From: Siderastrea siderea
Lineage: Eukaryota; Cnidaria; Anthozoa; Scleractinia; Rhizangiidae
Direction: 5' to 3'
Assembly (NCBI GenBank): GCA_964030785.1
Contig: OZ034967.1
Span: 69,689,113 to 69,753,112, forward strand
DNA length: 64,000 nucleotides
The notes beneath the pieces were generated by a model, which searched no databases, was not told the DNA's origin, and worked only from the letters and a program-made list of their open reading frames with translations. Positions 1-11,669 of this stretch are shown in pieces; position 1 is the stretch's first letter, and every line of letters begins with the position of its first letter. The position numbers were made by a program, and so were the translations under genes.

Positions 1-2
1 AA

Positions 3-281
3 GCCGGAAGTTTGCAGTGTCGCGTCATCAAAAATGTTGCTAACAAATACCACAACTACGTTCCAGATCAGCTTATCTTTAACACAGCTGGGAACCCCGG
101 TGGCATGTCCGTGGGCCCTGATCTGATTCGCTCTACAAGCAATACTCGACTGAAAGAGTACTACTACTTTGATGGCAATACACGCACCAACTGGCCTACC
201 CATGATCCCTGTGGCACCAACTCCTATAATCACCTCACCAACGTCGCCAACCCACACGGAAATATTTACGTAAGGAAATAA
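3..281 (+). CDS. 3' terminal exon of an unrecognised protein (5' end outside window)
   Basis: The frame is open from the window edge to a TAA stop and encodes about 92 residues. It is rich in Asn, Tyr and Gly, with Cys residues near both ends, which suggests an extracellular or secreted protein, but no membrane segment or named domain is visible. I do not recognise the family. An in-frame start is not needed, since the exon probably continues upstream of the window. No intron is seen before the stop, and the sequence after it is low-complexity AT-rich DNA consistent with a 3' UTR. It could be the C-terminus of a lectin-like or matrix protein, but nothing in the exon proves this. Confidence 0.55.
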   Translation, partial: AGSLQCRVIKNVANKYHNYVPDQLIFNTAGNPGGMSVGPDLIRSTSNTRLKEYYYFDGNTRTNWPTHDPCGTNSYNHLTNVANPHGNIYVRK

Positions 282-331
282 TTGCAGAGGCCATTCCTTG
301 ATAGCCCTTTGTTTGCTTGCTTGTTTTTTTG

Positions 332-835
332 TAGAAGTGTGAAATGGAGATCAAGATTCTTGTCTGAAATTTCGCTTCGGAGTTAACCATTTACACTCAG
401 GGACGACTGTTTTGGTCATTTCCCTGATGAAGTTAGCGTTTTCTGTTTGATTTGAATTTTTTTCGACACGAAGCTAACCTTTGACGTTTGACTTTGGGTT
501 ATTTCCGTGATAGGCTTAGTGTTCGTTTGTTTCTAAGAGTTAGTGTGAGTTTGTAGAAGTGTAAATTGAAAATGAAGACTCTCGTTTGGAATTTCTCCTA
601 GCTTGAAGTTAACCGTTTTAATCTGGGAATGAATTCTTTAGCTATTTTTCCCTTTCCTCTTTTCTCAGGGTTATATTAGCGTGAGTTTGTACAAGTGTGC
701 AATTTTGTTCGAGGCCAACCATTTACAAGTTACGCAGTCATTGCTTAATAGAGTTAGCATTTGTTTCTTTTTAAGAGTTTGTATCAGTTAGTAAAAGTGT
801 GGATTGGAAATAAAAATGGTTGTTTGTAGTTTTTA
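332..835 (+). repeat. Degenerate tandem repeat in the 3' flank of the first exon
   Basis: A phrase of the form GTAGAAGTGTRAATTGRAAAT recurs near 332, 554, 688 and 792. It is followed in the first copies by a related AAGTTAACC-TTTA-CT-GGGA block. The units differ in length (about 222, 134 and 105 bases), so this is an old, eroded tandem duplication. It lies where the 3' UTR of the upstream exon would be. No coding potential is seen. Confidence 0.45.
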
Positions 836-1195
836 CCTGTGACTTAAATTTTATTGTGATTATTATTATTTATGCACTTGATTCAGAAATCTAGAAGTAG
901 CCGTGCCTCCAATAATCACCGTTTCGAATAATCCCTGTCTCTACCTTTTTCCTAGTACGTGCGTGCGCGCAACACTGCAATGAAATGGCTTTTTCTGCAA
1001 ATTGCATTGACCTTGCGTCTACTTGTGAGTCCTTTTGGTCACCCATTGCAAGTCTGCGTATTGCTATTTCCAAACTTGCATTCATTTGCAACTTTGTAAA
1101 CAGTTTATGATGTTTTCCTTTCAAACTTGATGGACTCCGTAACTGAGCGTTTACTTTTTGTTAAATGCTGAGAAATGCGAGAAAAGTCCAGACGG

Positions 1196-1332
1196 CGAGA
1201 AGTCTCTCTTTCCACTCACGGATAGTCGAAGGAAACGAACAAGCGAGCGAGGACGTAACGCGCTTGCCCGAGCCCCTAGTGTAGTGAGTCCCGTTCGAGC
1301 GAATTTTCTTTTTACGCCCACTTCAAGATGGC
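1196..1332 (+). repeat. Left copy of a widely spaced inverted repeat (YY1-like motif)
   Basis: This block is repeated in reverse orientation at 3121-3300. Shared stretches include AGTCTCTCTTTCC, GATAGTCGA and a near-perfect TTTTACGCCCACTTCAAGATGG. The AAGATGGCGGC at its end matches the well-known YY1 site that often marks TATA-less promoters and start regions. The two copies face each other across about 1.8 kb. Whether this is a transposon with long ends or a duplicated promoter fragment cannot be decided from one locus. Confidence 0.5.
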
Positions 1333-1430
1333 GGCCGATTAACGTTTTCAGAAAACCAGCGGATCCGTTCGGATAGTTCGCAGTTGTTTTTTAGATGTTA
1401 CTACTACCATAAGTCTGGGAAATCGGAGGG

Positions 1431-1579
1431 TTGTCCAATACTCCGACAAATTTATGCATGGCATTGTATTGTATTCACATCACATAACAATACTGTACAA
1501 AAGCATAACAATAAAAAATGAGGCAAAACAATAAGAAATTTAACAATGCTATGCATAAATTTGTCGGAGTATTGGACAA
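1431..1579. mobile_element. 149-bp MITE with about 36-bp terminal inverted repeats
   Basis: The element starts TTGTCCAATACTCCGACAAA and ends with its reverse complement. The two ends match over about 36 bases with one mismatch. The internal part is AT-rich and non-coding. A 10-base direct repeat, TGGGAAATCG, lies a few bases outside each end (1416-1425 and 1583-1592). It could be a target duplication or a chance duplication. No transposase is present, so it would have been moved in trans. Confidence 0.75.
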
Positions 1580-3120
1580 GTATGGGAAATCGTGTTTTTT
1601 TTTCGTAATAATAGAATGAATGTAGAATTAAGAATACTTACATAATTAAAGAGAAACAGACGTTGGGCTAGTTTTTGCGTTTATATAAGTTGTTTGAGTT
1701 TATTTAAAAATTTGTGATTGAAAATTATACTTTCGTGTCAGAAATAATGCCAACATTACACCTATGTAAACATTCTACTAATTGAATTATGAAAATCAAA
1801 TTTTTAAATAGCTTTTCGTGTCAGGAAAAGCTCACGAATTAGATCGTTCTAAAAGGCTAAGGGGAAGAAAACACAACACATTTTTGCAGCTAAATGAGAA
1901 GGATTTCAAGAATCCTTCTGGTGATCATCAAAGAACAAACATCATTGGGAAGTTCAGAATAACGAGTTAAATCGTCAGATCAATGTCATAACCACGAATA
2001 CATTCGACTGTTGGAACTACGAAATTAAACTGACATGAACTACAGAAACCAAAAACACTTCAATAACGGTCGATTCTGGAGAGCTCAATAACGGGAAAGA
2101 GTCAGGACTCTTCTGGCAATGATGCATGGAATATTTAATTTATTAAATACTTTCGTACGGGGAAAATCCTGACTGGCCGATAATTCCGAGCAACATATAT
2201 ATATGCTCAAAGTAAACCGCATAAAACTCAAACTGAAAGCTGTAAATAAAGCCTTGAACTCTGTAAGATGTGGATGATTTTTTGATAGTTTATAACTTAA
2301 GCCAGTACCAAATGAAAACGTACACGATCGCCTTTCGTGGACTTTATTAATTATGACCAATTATCTCCCCCAGTCAACTTATGCATAAAGAAATGTTTGC
2401 ACTTGTAGATCAGAAACATCAACACACAAAGACTTCTTTGCAATCTTTTCGACAGTAACCAAACTTAACAACCAATTTCTTTCCTCGTCCAGCTGTTCCT
2501 CACCCGCTGGCGAACGCCAACCTAAACTGAAGGCCAACGAGTCCTAACACGCACCTGAGTAAACTTTTCCTTCCGATTCCTTCCTGCGTTGTCTTTGCAA
2601 ATCAAAATCTACGGTATTTTCGAGGATCCAAACACTCCGATTAATTCTTCATCCATACACACAGCGCAAAACTTGGTTAAGAGCCCTTCAAAACTTGCCT
2701 ATTTACACACTTCGAATGGCTTTGTGCGCTTGTTGCCAGAAAGTTAACACAACTGCACACGACACCAGGACAGCCCCAATAGTTCTCAGTTGCTATAGCA
2801 ACTGCGAACTAAAAAAACAAAACAACTGTTAAAACAATTCAAAAATTGGTTGGATTCAAACCAACTCTCTGCTGCTTCTCTAAATTTGCCGAACTGCCGA
2901 AATGTCAGGTTCTCGAACTAGCATTTTTTAACGTGTATATCATGCGGACATTATGCGAATACTGGTCGTTTTCTAAAAATAATCAACCGAACATTTGTCT
3001 AAACAAAAATTGCTACCTATTGCTAGATCCAGACAGTAAGAGTTCTTAATTTTAAATGTTTGACGTTTTATGAACCTGAAAACGTAAAAGGTTGTTCAAG
3101 ATAATGAAATCACAAATGTC
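1580..3120. other. Non-coding stretch between inverted-repeat copies
   Basis: AT-rich DNA with only short open frames and no convincing splice-bounded exon. It contains a perfect 16-base palindrome, AGTTGCTATAGCAACT, near 2788-2803, and short A-runs. Nothing else can be supported. Confidence 0.4.
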
Positions 3121-3300
3121 CACCATCTTGAAGTGGGCGTAAAAAGAAAATTAGCCCGCCTCGACGGTCATCACACTAGCGGCTCGACACGCGTCACGTT
3201 TCCACGCGCACGACGGACCATTTAACGCGGCAGGCGATTTCACGAGTGTTCGCTTTTCGTCAATTCCTCGACTATTCCTGAGCGGAAAGAGAGACTGCTT
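3121..3300 (-). repeat. Right copy of the spaced inverted repeat
   Basis: Reverse-strand copy of 1196-1332. It starts on the plus strand with CCATCTTGAAGTGGGCGTAAAA and ends in the CTTTCC/GAGACT block. It is about 40 bases longer than the left copy because of small indels. Here the YY1-like core reads AAGATGGTGG on the minus strand, one base off the left copy's AAGATGGCGG. Confidence 0.5.
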
Positions 3301-3347
3301 ATAGTCTAAGAAGAAAGTCAATTATGTTGTATTCTTCGCATGGCTGC

Positions 3348-3541
3348 AGTGGCAGATCGACTATTTTTGAAGGAGGGGGGCGGGGGGTGGCTGACCTGAC
3401 AGAACGATATCGGAACAATCCGAAACAAAATCGCCTCAGTGATAGTTTTGTTCCCTTTCTTAATTTCAAGCTTAAACGAGCCCAGAGAGGGGTTGGCTAG
3501 CCACCCAATTTCTACCCCCCCCTGGATCCGCCCCTGTCACC
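3348..3541. mobile_element. Degenerate MITE-like element with G-rich inverted ends
   Basis: The left end (GTGGCAGATC, then a G-run and GGTGGCTGACC) mirrors the right end (GGCTAGCCACC, a C-run, GGATCCGCCCCTGTCAC). The ends match only in blocks, so the copy is old. It has no coding content. Confidence 0.4.
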
Positions 3542-5283
3542 AATCCGCAAAATTAAACCCCGTAATTTTAATTGTCAATAGGATTTCTATTGTATTTTGT
3601 TTTTATCGCGTTTGTTGACTTTCTTTATTAGCTATGCTTTTGTAATATAGCATTGATTTATAGTTTGTTGCGTGTACGAAACTATTGCCTGCAAAATGAC
3701 CTCACTTCTACATGCATAGAAAGCACTGTCTCTAGAAATGACGAAACGAAAATAGTGCCAGCCGAAGTAAGCAGTGCACTTGTAAAGCCAATCATAACCG
3801 AGGTAGTGATGGCAGTGTTCAACACTTTATAACAGTTTTCCGAGTGTTTTGTTGTTAAATGGTTATCCTGTGTCCGTTTGTTTAAAGCAGGTTTAAGCTA
3901 TTCCAGGATTACGTGTTTGTTTTGTATAAATGCGAATTCCTGTAAATTATTTGTGGCCACAGTTTTGATTCGTGATACTTTCAAAAAATTCAACGGAGTG
4001 TTTTGTCTCCCGCGCCCCTGTTTTCACGCGGCTCTTTACCGAAGAAATGCAACGGCCCCAAGGACGAGAGAAAATATGGGGCCCAACCTTGCCCATTATT
4101 TCGACCAAGTAGGTGTATACCCACCTCCTTTCCTTAAGAGAAAGATAGAAACTCAATAACGGGAGATTGATAATTTAATAATAAGAATAGTGATTTTTCA
4201 ATTATCAATTAATTTAACTTGATCATTTCTCTTTCGCGGGCATGGTGACCAATTCTTTTTATTGTACATTTAGAACCATTGTGAGAGCTTTAAAAGAAAA
4301 TTGTTCCACCATTTTTAATTCGAGGGAACCACCTGAAACACTAGCGCGCACGCTCGCGTCAATTCCTTCCAATACCTAGAGCGCCAAAGATCCTACTCAG
4401 CGGTTTTCATTAGCGACGCAAAGGCAAGTGCAAGCATAAGCACAGCCAAAAGGGCCTTTGAAGTGACTGACGATGGTAACGCAGGCATGGACACAAAAAC
4501 AAAGAGCACAACACTCGTTATTCGCCAGGAAGGGCTTAGTTTCCATGCCTTTATTTGTATGGACAACGGCTGGAAAAGGTTCAAGCCTTCAGCCTGGTTT
4601 TCACTAGAGACAAAAACACAAACGCAGGCAAAACGGTACTTGTGTCGACAGGCTCAGTGCATCCATAAACAAAAACACAAACGCAAGGGTGAAAAAGTTC
4701 CTCTTCCTGATGCTTGCGATTATGCTGATGTCCTGGCAATTTCCTAGTGAAAACCAGTGATTCTGAGCGTGTTTTGTAACCCCGCCAATGCGGGGCCAAT
4801 ATGTAAAAATACACTTTAAACAAGGTCCGATACTGACGAGACTGCTAATGCCTTTCACTGCGATTGCAATCTGTGAACTAAGTAGGAAAGCACCGACAGA
4901 TGCAACCGGTCCTAATTTAGTAGTGAAGTTCACATGCTTACTGTAATTTGTAGACCCCTTTAACAAAGAAAGGTGACCGTTATCATTCTCAGCAAACTAC
5001 TGTAAAATTCAGAGAATAAAGGGCTTGTATTCGTCCAAATGAATTTTTGGTGGGCTTTTATTTGGTAGGGAAAGGTAGGTAATCCCTTGAGTGTTTTCCA
5101 GGGATTTCGCTTCTGAGAAAAAACAAGCAAACAAAGACAACGATTACATGTGATAACAATACCAGGAAATACGAAGCTACAGGGAATTGGCGCTCCTTGT
5201 GTAAAGTTTTCGCAATTTTAAAAAGTTTGCAATTTACCACCCCATAAATGGCACAAAACAAAGTCAAAATGGAAAATGTTTAA
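3542..5283. other. Intergenic stretch, no supported gene
   Basis: The open frames here (for example near 3878-4159 and 4463-4966) overlap on opposite strands, lack conserved-looking domains and have no clear splice frame. I see no gene, RNA or well-bounded repeat. Confidence 0.4.
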
Positions 5284-6922
5284 GAGCGACTTTCAGTAAA
5301 CATGGACCATTCGGCGGCAGAAGTCGAAAAATCGATTTCTTTCATATTTGCACATGAATGGGTATTGGTAAAACTAGAAACCTGATGTGGTTTGTTTTCC
5401 CGAGAAGCGCTTTAAAAAAACGAGGAAATCGATTCTTGTGTTCGAGAGGTCAAAATCATAGGACATTAATCGTGAAAATCAGTACTATAAACTTGCATCG
5501 CGCTGGTAAACTAAAGCGCAGAGAAAAAGATAGACACTTCTTATTAATAGAACAAGTCTTTTCATTATCTAGACAGTTACAAAACAGCAGTAGCGAAATT
5601 TAATGAGCACAAACAATTCCAAACTAAAAGGCAGATTCTGATATTCGACATATTCACGTAGAAACTGATTTGGAACCTAACTTCTTTGAAATAATTTAAC
5701 ATGTGCCATAACCCCAAATGATCTCAATCCTTGTTCAATAGACAGTAAAAACATTGAACTAAACTATACCTTGAAACTGGCTTGGGGTATCGATGCTGCT
5801 GCATGTGGCAAAACTTCGAACACGGCGAATTTTAACAAATGGGGCTTAATGTGGTTCAACTTTGCCGTATCCCGAAATACACCAAAATTTCCGTGTTAAG
5901 CAACACAATCTCTCTTTTCGTCGTCGTTGCTTGATGCTTGATGATGGCTTCAAACTAAAATGCTCGGTTGATTTAAAAAACGGTAGAGGGAACAGCAAAA
6001 ATTGCAGGATGCTGGTGTTATCGTTGTGAGCTCTCGGTGCAAACCACGACAAAACGTTACATCTACAATGCTACACCTGTGACATCATATATCCAAATTT
6101 GGTTACACAATTTAGTCACGGTATTTGGTATCGCAATACAAACAAATGTACAAACAAAATTTGCATACGAAGGAACAGAAGTTTGGAAACGTGAAAATCG
6201 CCCATTTCGGGCTTTTTCTTCCTCCTTTGGGAACGCAAAAGAATGTTAACACTGGAAATTAACAAGAATGAAGTAGAGCGAGTACGAGCCAGTCTGGTTA
6301 AAGAACCAAATTTTCCCGTGTTTTTGTGTACGGCAAAATTCAACTTCACTAAGCGCCATTTGTTTAAACTTTGCTGAGTTCGAAGTGGTCCCAAACAAAG
6401 TAGCATGGATACCCCAAGCCAGTTTCAAGGTATGGTTTATTTCAATGTTTGTACTGTCTATTGAATGAGGATTGAGACCATTTAGAATTATGCCACATGT
6501 TAAATTATTTCACAGAAGTTAGGTTCCAAATCAGTTTCTACCTGATCATCAAAACCTGCCTTTTAGTTTGGAATTGTGTGTTCAGTAGATTTCGCTACTG
6601 CTGTTTCACAACTGTCTAGTTAATGAAAAAGACTTGTTCTGTCGACAGAAAGTGCCTATCTTTTTGTCTGCGCTTTAGTTTACCAGCGCGATGCAAGTTT
6701 ATAGTACTGATTTTCAAAATGAGTTTCCTGTGATTTTATCTCTCGCACCCGAGAATTGATTTCCTCGTTTCTTTCGAAAATAAAGCGCTTCTGGGAAAAA
6801 CGAACCACATCAGGTTTCTAGGTTTACCAATACCTGATTATGTGCAAAATACGAAAGAAATCTATTTTTCAACTACTGCCGCGAAATTGAGATTTTGCTT
6901 GATTTTTTCTAGAAGTCGCTGT
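5284..6922. mobile_element. 1.6-kb foldback element with about 0.6-kb inverted arms
   Basis: The left arm (about 5284-5895) and right arm (about 6300-6922) are reverse complements over their whole length with scattered mismatches. Anchor matches include the GATTTCTTTC outer block, AACCTGATGTGGTT against its complement near 6806, TTGGAACCTAACTTCT, and GGCTTGGGGTAT near the inner end. The loop is about 400 bases and contains no gene. The short open frames on both strands are shadows of the arms. The arms have diverged visibly, so the hairpin is not recent. It could also be two facing copies of one dispersed repeat. Confidence 0.75.
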
Positions 6923-7305
6923 TAAGTCGACCACTGTATTAATAGCCCGTTCTCTAACTTCCCAAACTCTTAACTTAACTTTAATGTGAATGCGCATTAC
7001 AGTACATTTGAAATAAAAAAAAACTGGGTAAAATTACATATTAACATATAAACTCATTAATAACTGATTTCTTTAACTACCAATCACCGGACGTATGCCA
7101 CATCACGTGCTTGCGTTTGGATACCCAGTGAAAAACGGACTACCACTCTCCAATAATACATGGGCGCGCGGAGATATGGAATTTCACTTCGAGTGTTCAA
7201 CGCGATATCTCAAAAGCCCACAATATTACTGAAACAATTGACTCAGTATGCACGTCTCGGATCGAGCTCTGTGATTGGCTCACACAAAAACGCGTGTTTT
7301 TTTTG
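6923..7305. other. Intergenic stretch, nothing supported
   Basis: AT-rich DNA between the foldback and the LINE remnant. No exon, RNA gene or repeat could be identified. Confidence 0.4.
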
Positions 7306-8370
7306 TTAGTGTGATATAACTGACAATTTCCGCCTTTGTCTGTTTCCCAATTTTTTTTTGAGGGTTATTTGATAATTTAGGCTGTTTAAGTTTTTAGTAT
7401 AGTTCTCAAGATCATTGGCAGTAATGCCTGAATCTTTGTTCTCGTAGAGATCTTCGTAAAAAACTTTTGATTCTGTTATGATCGCTTTGCTGTGGAAAAT
7501 TTCTTTTCCTTGTTTGTGAAACAAGGAATAGAATGCAATTTTTTGTTCTTCTGCTTTTTCACCTTTTTCATACCATGTGGCTCTGTATCGTATAATGTTC
7601 CCTGAGTAGTATATTCATACATAGAATCATATTTAATCTTACCTTTTTCGATATTTTCTACGCTATTCTCCGTGGGCTCTGTAGCACACAGCAGTTCACT
7701 CTTTCTAAGTTTGTTTTCAATATCGACGAGTTTGTTTCTTCTTTGTTTAGCCTTCTGTTGGCTGAAAACGATTGTAGATTGTCTTATTCTGTACTTCAAC
7801 AAATCCCAGAGGAGACGTTTGTCGTGAAAGTCTTCAAATTCTGATATAACCAGAAGTGATAAGATCAATGTAGTTATCATCTTCTAATAAGCTGGAATTG
7901 AAGATCCAATGTGAAGAGCCGTGAGTTTGATCTTCAATACTATTAATTTGTAGAGCTATAGCGGAATGATCAGATTTAATGAAGGGTATAATTTCAGTGT
8001 TCGTATGCTAGTTTGATATCAGTTATACTTTTAGCTGAATCTTTTCTCTCTATTCGACCACCCTGATTGCCAAGATCAGCATTTAAATGTACATTGAAGC
8101 CTCCGCCGACAATAAACTGACTGCTTCAATCGCAGTTTGATTCGTCTAGTAGTGATAATATATTAGAGAAAACAAACATTGTTCCGATGTCGTGTTTGGG
8201 GAGTATATATTCAAGAGTAAAAAAGGCGAGTCTTGAATAAGTGCATCGATCAAAACATACCGACCATCATTGTCTTGGGTTATAGATTTCAATTCAAATT
8301 GTAAATTGTCATTTATTAAAACGAGAACACCTTTGCTGTGGTTCGTACCATGGAAATAGTACATTTTCCC
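7306..8370 (-). pseudogene. Decayed non-LTR retrotransposon (LINE) fragment
   Basis: Read on the minus strand, three open pieces in changing frames follow the order of a LINE ORF2. The first (8364-8146) resembles the central part of an endonuclease-exonuclease-phosphatase domain, with a GVLVLIND strand and a later LLNIYSPN strand. Around 8110-8040, GGGFNVHLNADLG resembles the GDFN motif region. The second (7880-7476) resembles the endonuclease-RT linker (Lys-rich, WDLLKYRIRQSTI). The third (7524-7306) resembles the stretch just before the RT fingers (FYEDLYENK). The RT catalytic core is missing. Frameshifts and stops throughout make it a dead, truncated copy. The family (L1-like) is inferred from layout. 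Confidence 0.6.
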
Positions 8371-11300
8371 TTTTCATTCAAACCGCCAATCATTTCCATT
8401 TGCTTTTTTGATTATAATTCTCTTTATATTATTTTCGTGCAATCATTAGTTTATTTAGTCTTTACTTACAACGTGGCTGGTTCTCCTCAAACCTTGACAT
8501 CTCACATCATCTCAAGATTCAAATTCAAGTTCAAGACAAGCACTTCTCAACCCCATACTCCATTCAATCATTACAAACGAACGGCAAGTGGTATCACAAA
8601 TGACAGCAACAGATCACACTACTACAGTAAATGTGCACAGCGAATATTGTTCAGGACGACAGGTGTACATGTATCCCTGACGTCAACAATTGCGACCAAG
8701 GTTCTACTAATATATCAAAGAAGCATGCAGAATTGAAACGGATTGCTCTTAAGGGAAAAAAAGTTACCAACTACAGGAACGAGATTTGCCTTACAAGAAT
8801 GGTGATATCAGCTAAAAAGAATTTTTTAATCGCTATCCACATCGTCCGGTTAACAAGACCTTCCTACGCTTGGACTTTGATGAGCAATAAACTTTCGCCC
8901 AATTAAAGGCAGACAAACCTCTTATAGCCTTCTCTTTTATATTGATTGTTATTTCTTAAAGAGTTATCATAAAAATTAATTAATAGTCACCAGGGGGCGA
9001 CTTTTCTAAAAGGGGGAAAAATATGTTACGGCATATTTTAGATATTTTTGGTGGTGGGAAAATAATAAAACGATTTCAGCTGCTCACCTGCTTACTTCTA
9101 CAAATAGGCAATTTTCTCTTAACGAAGAAGCAAGGCAAGGCTCGCGCTCGGTAGCACTTAGAATAGAATTGTAGTTTCCCATTAGACTATATCATATCAA
9201 AATGATGTTTTTTTGAAACAATCATAATGTTTTGTGTTCTTTCAGGTAAGTTATTTTGTTATGTTTTAGCATTATAGTCTACAACTGTACTTACTGTTTG
9301 TACTCGTTCTCGATTTACGCAACTATATAGTTTAAGAATATAATTTGATGTCAAGAAATATAACGGAGGGTTATTTGGGCTAATTGAAAATAGGATCTTC
9401 TAGAATATTTTCATGCATGGGGAATCCAAAATTTATGCATTATTGTGTAGACGTTTTTCATGTGGGAACCTCTCTCTATTCATTATGGGATACGACGTTT
9501 GAAGCTCTCATGTTTAGCTCACAGTATTTGTAAATTTGTCAATGTTGTCGTAATCTCCCCAGACAGGTTTGTTAAAGCAAAGCTTCTGCAATCCTTTTCT
9601 TTTTATGAACAATCACTGACAAAAGCCACAATCGTCCGCTTTAAAATCTTCCAATTTCCAATTTCCATTGTTTCGCCACTTGCAAGCACTGAGACAAGTA
9701 ACATGAAATTGAGGCTATACACACTTTAATGGGCGGTGGTCAAATTCCCTACCCCCGCGCAAGACAAAAGGGGTCAAATGCCCGGGGGTTGTTGAAGCTT
9801 CGATTTGACCGGTACATAAAGACAAGACTTCCTGAACTTGGAGATGGTGTTTATCATTTAACTCCAGGAGAACTCGTATACATTTGACAAATTAAGCGTG
9901 TACCCTAGAATCCTCACCGCCCTGCGTCTTAAACTGAATATTAACAAACCATTCCCTTCAAATTTCGTCGCCCATGTAATCGTATCAATACTTCAACCCG
10001 GTAGGCGGGCCGGAATTTTAGCCCGGCTTTAAAGGCGTTATGTAATCGGGCCCTTTAGAAGGCACATTTTGGCCTTGAGTGCCTTTATTATTAAAAGAAG
10101 TGAATCAATAAAGAAATTAATATACGCGTTGGGGATTCAGTTGCAACGTAGCCTCTGACCGCATTAACCAGTCGAGGCAGCCGCATCGATGAGGTGACCT
10201 TATAACAAAAAGTATGGCCGTTTCCCCGGGACAAATCATAGCAAGGTGGCCTTTAACTTTTGGTTCCTGAGCTGATGTTATACAAAGCGATCGATAGTTA
10301 CAGTCAGGCGATACAAATTTGAAAACAGAAGTTGATTTTTACATGTGAGGTTCTAGCGAGTTGAGAATAGAGCGTAGTGCCGCAAATTATGCATCAATCA
10401 ATTGAAATCCTGGCCCGCTGACCACAGTGTAGTCTGTTAAAAGCCTTGCAAAAGCCCCGCAGAACCAAATAAAGCAAAACCCAGTTTGGTTTGTTGGTGA
10501 AAATTATCATTGTGAAGGACATTTTAAGCCTGGTCTTACACGATTTTTCGTTTATAAATAAGTTATATAATTATCAGCACATTCTATATTTTGATTTAAA
10601 AGCAAACACAGATGGCTCTCTAGCAGGGTCCGAACGCAGGAAGTCCACGAATCACGGACTTCCGACTTTCTGCACAGCCTCAGAAATTTGAAACAGTAAC
10701 AGTTACCATCGATTACAAAAATGGGCAGCTATTGCGCTGGCGCGTTATCCTGATCCCCGGCAGCGCTCTCGATCCGTGGCGCTGGACAAAAGGATCGCAA
10801 ATCTGGGGACGAGAATGCGTGTCTGCTCGAAATTTCGCGCACGAGCATGCGTGTATTTCGTCGCCCCACAATCGTCATCGCCAAAATTGGAGACTACTCG
10901 CAGTCCAAATGATCCGAGGCCTCACTGGTCGAAAGGCGAGACAGTGGACATGCCGGAAACAGTACAATTTCATCTTTGCGAAAGTTTTATTGAAGGTATA
11001 TAGCAAGCTACATGTCACGGCTTCACGTATAGGACATCCCTTTCAGATGTTTTGTTATTCCTTAAACAAATTATCGCCACAATGAAAAAACAACTCCCTA
11101 CTTATCATATATTGTTGGCACTGATTGTCTTATAAATTTATTTTATACCAGCACCCGTGAAAATGATGCAATTCAGAATTTCACTTTATATTTCAATTCC
11201 TACATTGAAAACGGGCCCCATAAACAGCAAAATCATGACGTTTCAAGCACATCTGCAGACATTTGGATACCTAAACATGATAAAATGACTACGAATGGAA

Positions 11301-11669
11301 GAAGTTTGATTTGGTTATCTTTCTCTAAATAACTCAAAACAGGAACGACAAACAACTACTCAACTGCGAAAGTAACTAATATTTGAAGAGACAGATTATA
11401 ATAAAACGGGAGGAACTCTTCCCTTTCGCTTTTGCTCCCGCCCCCTCCCTTTTCGCGCCTACCACGCAATATATTGCTTAGCCAATGGCCTGCGCGCAGA
11501 CGTCTCATTTCCCTTTCCACGCGGAAAAGTGACAGGAAATGAGCGTCTGCGCTCAGGCTACTTAGCCCCCTCAAAAAAATGAAAAGAAATGCAAATTTAA
11601 ATTTCCAAACAACTATGCAAGGCACACAAAAAATTTTTCTCCTCGGCTGCTTCTAGACCCAACGTAACG
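8371..11669. other. Intergenic stretch with scattered low-complexity sequence
   Basis: No gene is supported. The longest frames (8338-8736, 9460-9729, 10732-11085) lack domains and splice context. A short hairpin, GGAAGTCC-loop-GGACTTCC, lies near 10639-10664. The 9730-9810 stretch has GGGGTCAAATGCCC-type sequence that looks repetitive but has no visible ends. Confidence 0.4.

Noticed and set aside
3878..4966. Overlapping frames at 3.9-5.0 kb on both strands
   Set aside because: Mutually overlapping, no domain and no splice-consistent structure.
10732..11085. 117-codon plus-strand frame near a GC-richer island
   Set aside because: A second open frame overlaps it and neither shows a recognisable domain or splice pattern.
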